From assembly GCA_022494885.1 (NCBI GenBank), contig JAGVSM010002688.1, positions 62,001 through 126,000 of the forward strand: a DNA stretch of 64,000 nt, written 5' to 3'. The notes under the pieces are model-generated. The model did no database searches and was not told the DNA's origin. It saw only the letters and a program-made list of their open reading frames with translations. How positions within the stretch are numbered: the first letter of the stretch is position 1; each line of letters opens with the position of its first letter. Positions 32,683 to 43,874 of the stretch are shown here, in pieces. Made by a program: the position numbers and the translations under genes. Source of the stretch: Micrasema longulum. Taxonomy: Eukaryota; Arthropoda; Insecta; Trichoptera; Brachycentridae.

Positions 32683-32886
32683 AAGTAAGACTAAGAAAAG
32701 CATTATCGACTAAATCAACAAAAGGGCGTTGCGTTGGTTTAGACATGTAGAGCGAATGGACGGCAAAATAATGACCAAAAGGATCTATGACGCAAATGTT
32801 GATGGATGCAGAAAACAAAAAAAAACAAAAAAGACATGGCACAATAAAATTCAAATAATACTTGAAGATAGACATCGCGTGATGTA
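32683..32886 (+). mobile_element. RTE-1 LINE C-terminus, part 1, split by FB1
   Basis: One reading frame with one early stop: KTKKSIID, RALRWFRHVERMDGKIM, TKRIYDANVDGCRK, TWHNKIQIILEDRH. This aligns residue by residue with the intact frame at 56,930-57,112. It resumes at 33,537. Confidence 0.9.
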
Positions 32887-32909
32887 TTTTTACAGAAAAT
32901 AGAGTTATA

Positions 32910-33295
32910 CGAAAGACAAATATTTTTTTTTTTAAAAGAGAGTATGGAAGCCCAGGCATTTACAGAGCTTATGACCTGTCATTAGCTGGTTTAATTAGCC
33001 ACTTTACACAGTGTTTAACATTCACCATTTTGCTTATGTTTTGACATCCAAATTTCCTCAAATTTTCCATCTGTTAACTTTTATGAAGTCAAAAGCTGAA
33101 ACCTTTATCATGTGGGTGAGATTCACCCGGATGAACCAATTCACCTACTAGGCAACGCTTGTGAACAATTTTCCTTATTCCCCCTTTAAAAAATGTTTTT
33201 CCTTCTCTGTTGCAACTAATTGAGATCTGAATAACTTCCTAGGGAGGAAAAACAGCATGTCTGCAAACATTTGAAAACAATCAAAATTTTGTTGG
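32910..33295 (+). mobile_element. FB1 inside RTE-1
   Basis: Plus-orientation arm with CCCAGGCATTTACAGAGC, GCCACTTTACACAGTGTT and GTGGGTGAGATTCACC, through CTAGGCAACGCTTG. It is joined to only the outer part of an inverted right arm (33,185-33,290). The element lies between the two RTE-1 pieces, so FB1 was mobile after this RTE-1 inserted, or was carried in with adjacent sequence. Confidence 0.8.
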
Positions 33296-33536
33296 ATTAA
33301 TAATTAGCTTCATTTTCGAAAAATAAGACTTACCGCAGGGCAATTTAGTCTTGTATCTTATTTCGCTGAAATAACAATATTTTTTTTGTTTAAATATATT
33401 TTTTTTTATTTTGTTGTTTACAATATGTTACTAACGTTCTTTGTATCATACTTTTTAAACATTAATTTAATTAACTGTTTAATTTATTTAACAACCTGTC
33501 GATTTGTTTAAATTAAAAAAAAAAAAAAAATAAATG
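33296..33536 (+). other. AT-rich filler ending in poly(A)
   Basis: Between FB1 and the resumed RTE-1. It ends in a run of about 16 A (33,514-33,530), suggesting a retroposed tail on the plus strand, but no family is recognisable. Confidence 0.35.
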
Positions 33537-33700
33537 TGAAGAATAGGAATACTCGGTGTCAATGCATTGCAAGATGTTTGAACGTAGAGGAAGCGAAATC
33601 TGTATGCACAGACAGTGATATGGCGTTCTATTCTCTCTGTCTACTCCTACGGTAAAACGGCTAGATGGTTTATTGTTGTTGTTGTTGTTGTTATTTTATA
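33537..33700 (+). mobile_element. RTE-1 LINE C-terminus, part 2, with (TTG)n tail
   Basis: Encodes ARCLNVEEAKSVC in frame, then the shared end TCTACTCCTACGG, AAACGGCTAGATGG, and the (TTG)8-type tail at 33,672-33,694. Simple 3-base tails are characteristic of RTE-clade LINEs. Confidence 0.9.
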
Positions 33701-33829
33701 CCAAGATAAAGTGGAATTGTTTAAAGACGAACTAAATAAAAAAAGGTAATTATTCTGCCGACAGTTTTCGCAGATAAAATGAGCGGTAGCAAAACGTACG
33801 CGTTGAGCTAATCTCTATTATTCTATGGT

Positions 33830-34040
33830 ACTGTCCATGCACGCAAACACGAGGGCAATGCGACCATTTGCGGCAATGGTGGTAATCACTGTCTTGCGGA
33901 GATAGCGTGGCTGTCTATCTCTGTGAAAATGTCTAGAAACAATGTCCTGTCCTACAAATTGATGTTTATGCACGGACAATACGTCAAATCCTACGACAAG
34001 ACCATGTTGTATTGTCCTCGTGTGAACGCTACTTTAACTA
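33830..34040. repeat. Inverted repeat, GC-richer than surroundings
   Basis: GCAAACACGAGGGCAATGCG (33,843-33,862) pairs with TATTGTCCTCGTGTGAACGC (34,010-34,029). A second pair lies around GTCCATGCAC (33,833) and GCACGGACAATAC (33,970). No coding frame. Could be a MITE or a structured regulatory segment. Confidence 0.4.
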
Positions 34041-34257
34041 CCTCATAAAATGGATATAATATATGTATACAGGTACAAATACACTTTTTTTTTTAAATAC
34101 ACATTTTTAAGACAGTATTTTGAAAAAAAAAGTATTTCTCCTAAATTAATAACTTTAACATTAGCACAAGGTGTTAAAATAAGTTGTGCTAGTTTTTTTC
34201 CAAATTAATAAAAAGCTCCAAAAATAAAACGAAATAAAAAAAGTTGTATGCGTTAAT

Positions 34258-34325
34258 TGGTTGCGAACCCGCGACGCCAGTTTCACAGTTATCCGTCTTA
34301 ACAACTGCGCCACCTCGCTTGTGGT
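34258..34325 (-). mobile_element. SINE-2 head, tRNA-derived, copy 2
   Basis: Minus strand: GAGGTGGCGCAGTTGTTAAG (A box) and GGCGTCGCGGGTTCGCAACC (B box). The segment GTGAAACTGGCGTCGCGGGT is identical to the 31,193 copy. Confidence 0.75.
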
Positions 34326-34385
34326 AACATAAATTTTGGGCAATTTTTCCAAGTGAAGGGGACAAAAAAAAATCTACAAAACTAC

Positions 34386-35015
34386 CAACAATTTTTTGAG
34401 TTTGTCCAAATTTTCTTAAACAACGACTGGATTTAACTCCCCGGGGGGCTGTTTATATTAACATATTACAACAGAGATGAAGGGCATTTAAGATAAGATA
34501 ATATGGAAGTCTAGGCATCTACAGGGCTTATGACCTGTCAATGGCTGGTTTAAGTTCAGTAACATTCACCATTCTGCCCATATTCGAACATTTATATTCC
34601 TTTTATTCTTTCATCTGTTGATGTTTGTGAAGTTAAAGAGCTGAAACCTTTATTTACGTGGGTGAGATTCATCTAATTAATTTATTTAACCTACATACTT
34701 TTGTTATTGCCTAGTATACAGGTGAAATAAATTAATTATATGAATCTCACCTGCAAAAATAAAGATTTCAGCTATTTAACAACACAAACATCAACAGACG
34801 AAAGAATTGAAAGAATATAGATGTTCGAATATAAGCAGAATGGACAATGTTACACAATGGCTGGTTTAAGTGGCCACTTAAACCAGCCATTGACAGGTCA
34901 TAAGCCCTGTAGATTCCTAGACTTCAATATTACCTTATCTTAAATGTTCTTAATCTCTGTTGTAATATGTTACTACAAAATTACAGCCAACGAAATTTAA
35001 ACACACTCAAAACAA
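34386..35015. mobile_element. FB1 complete foldback element
   Basis: The best FB1 of the window. Left terminus TTTTGAGTTTGTCC at 34,393. Left arm to about 34,700. Centre TTTTGTTATTGCCTAGTATA. Right arm 34,720-35,015 ending ACACACTCAAAAC. The arms are inverted copies over about 290 bases. The right-arm palindrome region is rearranged: a direct GGCTGGTTTAAGTGGCC insertion precedes AAGTGGCCACTTAAACC. No coding sequence. Confidence 0.9.
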
Positions 35016-35035
35016 AATATAAAAAATGAAAATTA

Positions 35036-35285
35036 TTTTGAGTATGTGAAATAATTCAGATTCATGTAAGTCTCTTTTTAACAATATAGGTTTCAGCTCA
35101 TTTTTTTTTTTAAATCAACAGTAGAAGAACTGAAGAAAAATGGATGTGAAGAAAAAAAAATTATGAATATATTTAACAATGTGTTAAGTGACAATAAACC
35201 AGCCAACGATAAGTCATAAGCCCTTTAAATGCCTAGACTTCTATTTTTCCTTCCCTGAAATATTCTTTTTTTTTTTCTAATTTTC
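35036..35285 (-). mobile_element. FB1 decayed arm next to the complete FB1
   Basis: Inverted-orientation arm: AACCAGCCAACGATAAGTC, AAGCCCTTTAAATGCCTAGA, CTTCCCTGAAATATTC. The palindromes are lost. Confidence 0.7.
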
Positions 35286-35289
35286 TAAT

Positions 35290-35807
35290 TTGTGAAACTG
35301 TTTTTTTTTCTTTTTAATCCATTTCCTCTTTTAGGCCGAAGTCAAAAAATTGAGTTTGGTTTTCAAAGGAATACATTTGTGCGTAATTCAACTCTTTGAT
35401 CAAAGTTATTAATGCCAAGAAAGGTTTTTGTTTCAAAGAGAATTACTTTATCTCGTAGCTTGTAAAGAAATCTTTTAACCGATAGCATTGATATTTATTT
35501 CAGACTATATTAAATATGAACAAAAAAATACATAATATGAAACACACAAATTTTTCTTATAAATTTTTGGCTATAGTTTAGATTCCTAAACTAGGCGATT
35601 CTGCTTTTTCGATTCTGGGGCTGCTGAAGGGTGCTAGAGGCAAAGTTAACTCTAAAAAAAGTAAGGAAACCGCATAAGGGGAAAATAACCATTTTTGTCT
35701 TTCACCTTTAAAAAAAAATTCTGCTTTTTTTAATAATGTTAAGCAATTATCCATCACGATTTTGTCGCGTGACGAAAAGTTTTACTTTAAAAGACACATT
35801 TACCGCA
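35290..35807. other. Unassigned AT-rich stretch
   Basis: No gene or shared repeat recognised. Confidence 0.5.
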
Positions 35808-36106
35808 ACATTTTTTTATTTAACACTTTATACACATATAAAAGCGGGCATATTGCCTTAAGGCAATTTCTCCCTACCTACCCAAACCGTTCAGTTTGAG
35901 AAAATTACAAGTACATGTAATCTTATGATTTTATACAAAATCAAATACAAAAACAAATTAAAAAAATATATACATATATTTATAAAAAAATCAACACTTT
36001 ACTATGAAGAGAGAAAAGAGGATGGGAAAGAAAAAAGAAGGATAAAGGAATAGCTAAAATATTTAGATACTGACATTTCAATCTTGACTTAAATGTTAAT
36101 AAAGAA
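35808..36106 (-). mobile_element. Jock-F LINE 3' end
   Basis: Matches the 3' region of Jock-F at 13,541-14,110: AAGCGGGCATATTGCC, CTACCTACCCAAACCGTTCA, GAGGATGGGAAAG, then AAAGAAGGGG, where SINE-1 interrupts it. Non-coding apart from worn C-terminal codons at the high-coordinate end. Confidence 0.8.
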
Positions 36107-36245
36107 GGGGTTGTGGTCCTGTGGCTAGTGTCACCGACTCACGGATCAGAGGTCTAAGGTTTGCACCCTGCTCTTCCACATTGGTTTTTTATTTTTTAAT
36201 AGTGAATTATTCAAAACTCGTTGAAAATTAACATTAATTTTGATT
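36107..36245 (+). mobile_element. SINE-1 inserted in Jock-F
   Basis: GGTTGTGGTCCTGTGGCTAG, CTCACGGATCAGAGGTCTA, decayed B box GGTTTGCACCC, and the body ending AACTCGTTGAAAATTAAC. It begins exactly where the Jock-F match ends. Confidence 0.8.
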
Positions 36246-36249
36246 ATGT

Positions 36250-38274
36250 TAAATAAAACAAATGTTTTCACTTTTGATAAGAAATGAAAAGTTTGTAAAA
36301 TATGTTATATAAACAAATGTTATTTGAATATTTAACAAAAATTTCATTCAATATAAAACATTGATATTCTGTGAAAAACGTAAGTCCAGTATGAATAAAA
36401 TAACAGACTTTGAGTCATCTTATTTTTATGAAAAAAGTTTTTGCCTTTTTTTTATTTGAAGAGGACATATAAAATATAATAAAGTAACACATTTTTGTTG
36501 TTTTAGGTCTAAAAAGGCCAATGTCATTTTTCGTACCAACATTTTGCAGAGGGACAATGTCAATAAAAAAAAATTGTTTTTAACAATGTTGTATATACAT
36601 GTATATGTGAGTGTTTTTTTTTTTGTTAAAAGTAATTTTTAACACCTCAAACAGTTAATTATAAGTTTTAAAAATTATCTCCAATAATGTTGCGATTTAC
36701 GACATCGAATATTTAAAACCTAAACCGCAGATTTAATACTTAAAAGAAGTTTTATGAGTAATTTTTTTAAAACTATTTTTTTAAATTATTTTTTTACAAT
36801 AGATATACAAAAGTAACAAATACAAAAAAAAACTATTACATAAACGCGAAAAAACCCAATGGCATGGCTTGTATGTGGGTATACATTTTATTTTAAATCC
36901 AAATTAAGGCTACTGGAAGAATACGATAGATATCAAAAAAATAATAATAAGTACCTTTATTAAAACACACTTTTTTCTCAATAAAACTGAGAAAATCAAT
37001 AATAAAAGTAAATAAAAACATTTTAGAAAAACACATAAATAATGCCTTAAAAGACAAAACGCGTAATAAAAAATATGTTTTTTCAATTAAAAGCCAGTAT
37101 TTTTTATTGAATACCCTTTTCAAAATAAAAAAAAAATTTAGCCACTATTAAAATAAATTAAAATATTAATTTATGTTTTTACTTACGTTTAAAACTTGGC
37201 CCATTTGAAATAAAGAACTTTCCAGGAGTTTTTTTTATTAAAACTATTGGTAATATAATTTCGTTTGATTTACAATTCACTGTAATTACTAACTTATTGT
37301 TTGATTTGTTTATAATTTAAAATACATTTAAAGTTAATCAATTAAATAGTATCAAACAAACATGACTCGTATATTTTATCAAAGTATTGTACACATTTTT
37401 TTAATGTTGTCCTTTTCAGGGACTATTCAATATTTTTGAAAAGGTTTATCTATCAAATCGATGAAAGCCCTAGATGGTCGTCAGTCTTGACGAGTCACTG
37501 GATTTCAAAAGTGCCACCCGTTTTAGTCAATCCAAATAGGGTAGATGGGTTTTATTCAATACACGTCAAATATTGTAGCATTTTATATTGAAAGCTATTA
37601 TATCACTTCTTTAGAGAACACTTTAGCGTCTAAATGGTGTCAAATATCACGCATGAATTCAAGCGTCAAATAAACTTTTATACGCACAGAAAAAAAAGCA
37701 ATAAATCACAAAAAACACACAATGTTTTATACAAAGTTTTCTGTTAAAATCATAAATGAGGTATCGTCTTCATTTTTGAATAAATTATCAATCACTTCTT
37801 ATATTTTTGAACTGTCACTCATAAACTTCAAATAAATAAAACTGTGAAATAAGTTTGAATACTATCGGTTTAGGTTAAAAAGTTCACACACAACTTAATC
37901 ATGCGAATAATCATTTTTTCACAAGGTTTAATAATTATTTAATTCTGATTATCTTTTCTCGAGTTTAGGTAAGGGTTTGTTTGGCGCCGAGAACAGCGTT
38001 ATCACCGCGAGATGTGGCGGGCGACTGCGGCAGCAAATGTGCGCGAAAGCCTCCTTTTGAAAGCTCTATGCGCCGTAACCGGGTGATGGCGGATAACGCG
38101 ACGCTTTTAGAACTTTCAGCTTACCAACACGTTGATTTCTGAAAGTGTCATTAACAGATGAGAGCACAGCCTTCGCCTATTAAAAAATGTTGACTAGATG
38201 CTATTTCATCGGGTTAGCGAATTTTTGACGGACGCATTAAAAAAAAGTTTAATTAAATTTATTCCTGAAATAAC
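36250..38274. other. Largest unique-looking stretch
   Basis: About 2 kb with no match to the repeat families of this window. Open frames such as 36,893-37,123 (-, 76 codons) are Lys/Phe/Ile-rich and unrecognised. The one striking feature is the GC-rich patch at 37,978-38,110. Confidence 0.5.
37978..38110. other. GC-rich island 1
   Basis: A CpG-rich patch about 130 bases long in otherwise AT-rich DNA. It contains GGCGCCGAGAACAGCG, TGTGGCGGGCGACTGCGG and GCGCCGTAACCGGGTGATGG. GCGTTATCACCGC near its start pairs with GCGGATAACGC near its end. No long frame is convincing. A promoter, 5' exon or fragment of a GC-rich transposon are all possible. Confidence 0.4.
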
Positions 38275-38485
38275 AATTCATACTAATAATATTACAAATC
38301 AAAAAATGATTTGAGTCTACTGAACACTTTATTTTATTTTTACAAATATCAAAATCATAAAAACAAAAATTTCGTGACAATTGCTTTGCCTTGTTAGGGC
38401 ATTTTCAAAACGAATGTGTCTTATATTATAAGTTTAAACTTGAAGTTCTACAAAATAAACACCAAATTAATCAATAAAACTTTAT
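38275..38485. mobile_element. FB4 inverted-repeat element, copy 2
   Basis: Opposite orientation to 21,020-21,340, with TTTGAGTCTACTGAACACTT, AATTTCGTGACAATTGCTTT, GCCTTGTTAGGGCATTTTC and TTCTACAAAATAAACACC. It lacks part of one arm. Confidence 0.75.
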
Positions 38486-38734
38486 TATAAGCTAACGCGA
38501 ATGTTATATTTGATATAATATCGTTTGACAACGTACACATTTTCATAGTTTGACTCATGAATTTATTAATTTTGATAAAAAGCTGAATCTTTTACTAATG
38601 TAGTCATATTTACAATTTGTATTATTTATCCTGTACACGGAAAAAAATAGTCATAATTACCGTTAAATATTTTTAAGAGAAGGATAAAAATTATTAATCA
38701 GAATAGTTGGTAATAATGAATCATCATTCCATGT

Positions 38735-39285
38735 CTGCTCGCTAGTTAGAGCATATGGTATCCACAAAGAGCTTCCATGCATCTCTATCGGCCAACTCCT
38801 TTGTGTCCTCCCAAGTCAGGTTTTTGTCACGAAGCTCTGATATAAACTGCCAACGAACAGTCAGTAGTGGACGTTCAGGACGTCGAGAACCTGATGCCTT
38901 GTGAAATAGGCAAACGTGGTTGAAGCTTTCAGAAGGCATCTGCAGTATATGGCCTAGCCAACCGTATAGCTTCCGCTTGATAACAGTAGTCACCGGAGTT
39001 TGCTGCGTCCGTTCTTAAATTATTTTATTCCTCACAAAGTTTTACCACAGCACACCCAAGATTCTTCTGAGACACCTATTCTCAAAACTCAAAATTTTGC
39101 TGTTTTGGGCCTTAATAAGTTGCCACGATTTGCATCCGTAGAAGAGAAAAGGTGTTATGCAGGTGTTATGAAGGTGTTATATAGGCGGCATTCGGTTTTC
39201 ACTGAGTAAATATCCGATCTCCAGATAGCCTTTATTCAGTTAAATGTGGCGCTTGCTACTCCTAACCGTTCTCTTAGTTCTTTTT
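38735..39285 (-). mobile_element. RTE-X-like LINE C-terminus
   Basis: An 83-codon minus frame (38,993-38,742) reads VIKRKLYGWLGHILQMPSE, SGSRRPERPLLTVRWQF, ELRDKNLTWEDTKELADRDA and WKLFVDTICSN. This is the usual last domain of several LINE groups (WLGHI-RMP, GRP-T, LTWEEA, DRDAWR). Upstream codons with frameshifts give WRSDIYSVKTECRLYNT and RIGVSEESWV to 39,285. The catalytic palm is absent. Confidence 0.8.
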
Positions 39286-39424
39286 GAAAAAATAAAGTAT
39301 GAAGAAGGTGATCTCCTAACAAACCCTATCTTATTTGTTTGTGATTTTCTAAACTGCTATGAATTAGGTACGATCCAATGATTTTAACGAAAAAATCTTT
39401 GACAAATATATCTGAACTTTTTGC

Positions 39425-39690
39425 AATAGAGGAAATACATTTTCGAGAAGATAATATGAAAGCCTATGCATTTACAGGACTTATGACCTGTCGTTAGCTG
39501 GTTTAAGTAGATTATTTACACACTGTGTAACATTCACCATTCTGCCTTAATTTAAACATTCACATTCCCTTAACTCTTCCATCTCTTGACTTTCGTGAAG
39601 TACATGAGCTGAAACCCTTTGCTGACTTCAACTACTAAAAAAAAACAATTTCCAAATTTTATGTTTTTTCTTTTACCAGTTAATTGATTC
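39425..39690 (+). mobile_element. FB1 single arm with tail segment
   Basis: Plus-orientation arm with GCCTATGCATTTACAGGAC, TTACACACTGTGTAACATTC and CTCTTGACTTTCGTGAAG, then TTTCCAAATTTTATG and TTTACCAGTTAATTGATTC. The last part is the same tail segment that precedes an FB1 terminus at 54,490-54,530. Confidence 0.75.
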
Positions 39691-39884
39691 AACAACGTGA
39701 CTTTGACATCGTTTAATCATATTATCGCCTTAATATACCACTGATCAACAATTAGAGGTGCACTGTTTTAATATTAACCCTTTGTTCCCCGACGGTACAC
39801 ATACGTCCACATGTAAAATATCTCGTAAATTTCTTATAGAAGAATGTATTTGTTGTAATTAATCACTGTTATTACATATTTAGA

Positions 39885-40535
39885 CATGTTTATTTATTTA
39901 TGCTTTATTAAGTTAATTCATAACATTTTAAGAACTAATATAAACTTTTAATAATATTACAATTTTTTTATCAAAATTTCTCAATTATATTTTTTTTCAA
40001 ATTAATTTTAAATAGTTCAATTTCTTTTATTTCTTCAGGTAACTCATTGTACAGCTTCAATCCCTTGTACAATGAGTTTTTAGATTCTGTTTTTTTCCTC
40101 ATTGGTAATCTTATCTTTTTTTTATCCTTTGTTTTATATGTATGATATTGTTGGTTAAATTTTATTATCGTTTTTATTTTATTCATCTCCTTAATTATTT
40201 TATGTATTAAAAAAATTGCCACATTATATTTGATTTGTTGCTTTACTGTGAGCAAGCCAATTTCTTTGTGCATTCTTTCTACATTAGAATAAATATATAT
40301 TTTTTTCGTATAATCCTTTTGGATTTCTCCTTCATTGCATAAAAAAAGCATGGAAGAACAGTAATTTATGTGTGGACATATTATTGTTTTATATATAAGA
40401 ATACTACTTTTTAAATCTTTTACATTTCGTAATCTTCCCATAAGTGAATTTTTTTTTGATTTTTTTTTTTTGTTACATATTGAGTATGTTTTTTAAAATT
40501 TAAATATCTATCCAAGTAGACCCTGAGATACTTTA
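39885..40535 (-). mobile_element. Jock-A2 LINE C-terminus and 3' end
   Basis: The minus frame is open from about 40,535 to 39,971: KYLRVYLDRYLNFKKHTQYV, MGRLRNVKDLKSSILIYKTI, ICPHINYCSSMLFLCNEGE, KQQIKYNVAIFLIHKII and IRLPMRKKTESKNSLYKGL. It ends KLYNELPEEIKEIELFK. This is the RT region from the YLG motif to the natural C-terminus. The 3' untranslated part ends in AAAGCATAAATAAATAAA (39,893). Truncation lies just downstream of the palm. It pairs with the split copy at 60,735-61,765. Confidence 0.9.
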
Positions 40536-40539
40536 TTTA

Positions 40540-41176
40540 TATGTTTGAGAAGCGTTGGCTTTTTTAAAATAATTCGTTACAAAACATTACGTCTAGAGAT
40601 CAGTTTTTCGAAGAACTGTCACTCGTTTGGCTATGTAAAAAAACTTCTCCTTTAAAAAACTCAATATTATTATTATAATAGCAAAGAAAGTTTCTTTTTT
40701 TTTCAAATTTTTGTATGGTTTCTTAATAATGCGGGTTTCGCACTTATTTTTGTAGATACATTGTATTGGAAAAATAACACCTATTTATATTACATTTCTC
40801 TTATGGTACGAATTTGTACCACTTTATTTATATTTTGTTTAAAAAAGGGAAAATACTTTATCCATTTTAGGCCGTAAATAAAAAACTCAAAATTAAAAAT
40901 TCAAAAACTCTACTTCATTTATAGAGCAGATGCGTTAAATTAGTTTGAATTCATAACATGTAAATTATTCGATTGTAGATATTATTAATCGCCAGATAAC
41001 TAGATAAATAATATAACGTAAGAATATTTATGCATGAGTTCTTTTGCGCAATAAAATATTTTCTTATCAAATATTAAAGAAAGTTTTCAATATTTATTCG
41101 ATACCTATTCATGGCATTTTTACTCTCCTTAAGCTTATAGAACGTATCATATTTTCACATCGATTTCAGCATAAAG
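40540..41176. other. Unassigned AT-rich stretch
   Basis: No coding or repeat features recognised. Confidence 0.5.
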
Positions 41177-41817
41177 TTAAGGCTGTTGTTTGGTAAAACG
41201 AACGCAAAATTAGGAAATCATACTATTTTGCCTTTTTAAAACGAATGTTTTTTTAAATCCCGCAATAATAAAAAAACATAAATTAGATAAAAGCAATAGT
41301 AAAAATACACCTTTAAGTTGTATGTAACTAAAGTATAAAATCTTTTAGACCGACAAATAACGCCATTTCAAATTCAGACTTAACTTGGGTATCTAGGATC
41401 TCTATAATGAATAAGCATTGTTATTCTTACTGATATTATTTAAAGATAATAAATTGAACATGAAAGTAGACGAAACCAAATTATTTTTTTTGATTTTGAA
41501 AAGAAATACAGGCATTTAAAATCAAATACATTGACCTTTATTTCTATGTAAAATTATGCATTCGGTAATACTTTAAAAAAATATTTTTTTGAAATATTTG
41601 AATTAAAACCTTATTTTATAGAATTGTATTCTCTTTTTTTTTAAAAAAGAAGATAATTATGTTTGTAATATTTAATTTATAACAACATCTTTATAACGTT
41701 AAAATGACTTTTAGACTTGCCCTTATCGTTTTAGGTAAAAAAAAAACATTCGTTTTAAAATGGCAAAATCGTATGATCTCTTAATTTTGCGTTCGTTTTA
41801 CCAGACTACAGCCTTAA
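41177..41817. mobile_element. FB2 copy 2 with one arm deleted
   Basis: TTAA at 41,177-41,180 and 41,814-41,817. The left arm from GGCTGTTGTTTGGTAAAAC is nearly complete through the central CCCTTATCGTTTTAGGTAA. The right arm retains only its last 60 bases, ending TTTTACCAGACTACAGCC. Both outer ends and the target duplication match the full palindrome at 9,242-10,422. Confidence 0.9.
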
Positions 41818-42227
41818 GTTCGGCATATCTGCTTATATTATCAAGATATACTAAAGGATGTTTTTTGTAGATATTTCTCGAAGTAACTCCATGGCTAAAG
41901 AATTCGATTAAACTAAAGTAGAACTCCGTTTATTGGAACTCCGGTCATCCGAATCGTTATGAGGAATTAAAAAATAAGAGAGACGTTATAATAATTAGTT
42001 TTAAACTGGTGAATAAGTTTCTTCGTGAAAGCAAATAACTTTCAGGACATGTTTAAATAAGTTTTTAATTTGCTTTATTATTTCAAAAGCAAAAAAAGTG
42101 ATCAATTGATTGTGAGCCTTGATTTTATGGTAAATCCAATTATCCGGATTTCTGCATATCCGAATAACGTCTGGCACTCAATAATTTGGGTAATTGGAGT
42201 TTTACTGCATCAATAAAGTTATTTTGT
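41818..42227. other. Unassigned stretch
   Basis: Contains short inverted segments (TAGAACTCCGTTTATTGGAA, then AATTGGAGTTTTACTGCAT at 42,191), possibly a decayed small inverted-repeat element. No coding sequence. Confidence 0.35.
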
Positions 42228-42677
42228 TAATTAACATATTACAACAAAAATGAAGAACATTTTAGAGAAGGTCATATAAAAGAGGCATCTACAGAGTTTA
42301 TGACCTGTCATTGGCTTGTTTAAGTGGTCGCTTTCAGATAAACAAAATAAGATTTTCAGGCTTCTTTCAGAGCAAGTTGCCTAGTATGTGAGTAAAATAA
42401 TCATATTAAATCAATCTCATCCGCATAAATAAAGGTTTCAGCTCTTTTATTTCACAAACATCAACAGATTAAAGAATCGAAGGAATATAAGGTTTTAAAT
42501 ATGGCCCGAATGGTTAATGTTACAAAGTATGTAAAGTGGCCAGTTAAACCAGCCGATGACAGGTCATAAGCCCTGTTGATGCCTAGATTTATGTCTATTT
42601 ATTTTAATATTAACAGCTCCCCAGAGAGTTAAATCCAGTCATTGTCTACAAAATTTCGGACAACCTCAAAATATTGT
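42228..42677. mobile_element. FB1 foldback, left end shortened
   Basis: The left arm begins TTAACATATTACAACAAAA and is deleted after AAGTGGTCGCTTTC. Centre AAGTTGCCTAGTATGTGAG. The right arm is full, ending GGACAACCTCAAAATATTG. The second palindrome survives as TTACAAAGTATGTAAAGTGG. Confidence 0.85.
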
Positions 42678-42844
42678 TCCTTTGTCAAGTTTTACTCAGT
42701 TAAATTTGACTAACGAGTGCTTCCGCCTAAGCAGGCGTCTTAATTTTTTAACCAGTCCTAGGACTTCAATTTATTTTTATTTGACTCAGTTTTGGTAACA
42801 TAATATTGCTCTTGCAGGTTATTTGAGTCTGTTTTGGTTGGTTA

Positions 42845-42895
42845 GTCTATGATTTTAGGTACCAGTCTAGGAGCTGTAAAGTATGTGAGGGTAGG
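42845..42895 (-). mobile_element. SINE-4 body fragment
   Basis: TAGGTACCAGTCTAGGAGCT and GTAAAGTATGTGAG match the minus-oriented SINE-4 body at 13,760-13,800. Only about 50 bases. Confidence 0.4.
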
Positions 42896-42961
42896 AAAAT
42901 ATTTGTTAATATTTTTATAAATATTGAAAGCATTAGCTTTGTGGTCAAACATGTAACTAAA

Positions 42962-43792
42962 TGTTATTAAATATTTGTATTTAACCACTTACTGTCTTTT
43001 CTATGTCTACCGGTTTCGAAACGTACCCCTTTTTTCATCAGGACATCAATTAAACCAACACGCAAACCAACATGCAAAACCCACTAAACACCTTCACCAA
43101 AAATATAAAACCAACATGACATGCATTTTAATAAGCACATGCAACGATTGAATTATTAATATATTCAATGTTGTTTGAGAAATACATAGTTGAAAAAAGG
43201 TAGATGGGGTGGAGGGAAGAGGTGAGTTTAAAAGGTTTAGGGTGACCATTACAGTGACACATCTTTTAAAGGACTATATTGAAAGGTTGTTTTATTGTTG
43301 ATCTAAGGAACATTATTTTTAAAGCTTTTCAAATGTGGAATATTTCCAAATTATTCACGTTAAACATTCCATATATTCGTGTAAAAAAACATAGAAGGTG
43401 TCTTCATAATAATAATTTCTCTGTGTTCGCAAATCAACTAGTCAATTTAAATCATAACCTTAGTAAAAATACAGAAGTTTAAATCTTACATACAAATAAT
43501 AAATGGTTAAAGGGGATGCAAACACCAACATGTTCAAACATGCACTAAAATTAGTTTAATAATATTAAGTGATTTGTCCCATTGAACTTAAAACGAAACT
43601 TTTATTTTACTTGTAATTTACGTATTTTTTCGTAAATATTATGTATACTACGGTGATGGTTGTATTTTATTATTTGCATGTTGGTTTATTTAGTGCCCTG
43701 ATGAAGAAATGGGTACGTCTAAAAATCGATAGACAAAGAAAAGTCGGTGAGTGGTTGAATATAAATATTTAATAACATTTAGTTTAATATTT
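42962..43792 (-). mobile_element. PLE-L element with inverted terminal repeats and coding relic
   Basis: The outer arms are inverted copies: left 42,962-43,090 (ACCGGTTTCGAAACGTACCC, AACATGCAAAACCCACTAAA) and right 43,660-43,792 (TTTGCATGTTGGTTTATTTA, CTGATGAAG, AATATTTAATAACATTT). The interior minus strand, in two frames, reads LEIFHI, KSFKNNVP, INNKTTFQYSPLKD. This matches the frame at 18,130-18,219, so the interior is a decayed C-terminus, not spacer. The 67-codon plus frame here is its shadow. Confidence 0.55.
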
Positions 43793-43794
43793 TA

Positions 43795-43872
43795 TATCTG
43801 GAATCAAACCTGAGACTTTTTTCATGGTAGGAAAACGCGCTGACCATTTGATCACGAGGCCGCCAAAATAAA
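43795..43872 (-). mobile_element. SINE-4 head fragment
   Basis: Minus strand tRNA-like head: CGTGATCAAATGGTCAGCGC (A box side) and CAGGTTTGATTCC (B box). It directly abuts the PLE-L end. Confidence 0.6.
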
Positions 43873-43874
43873 CA

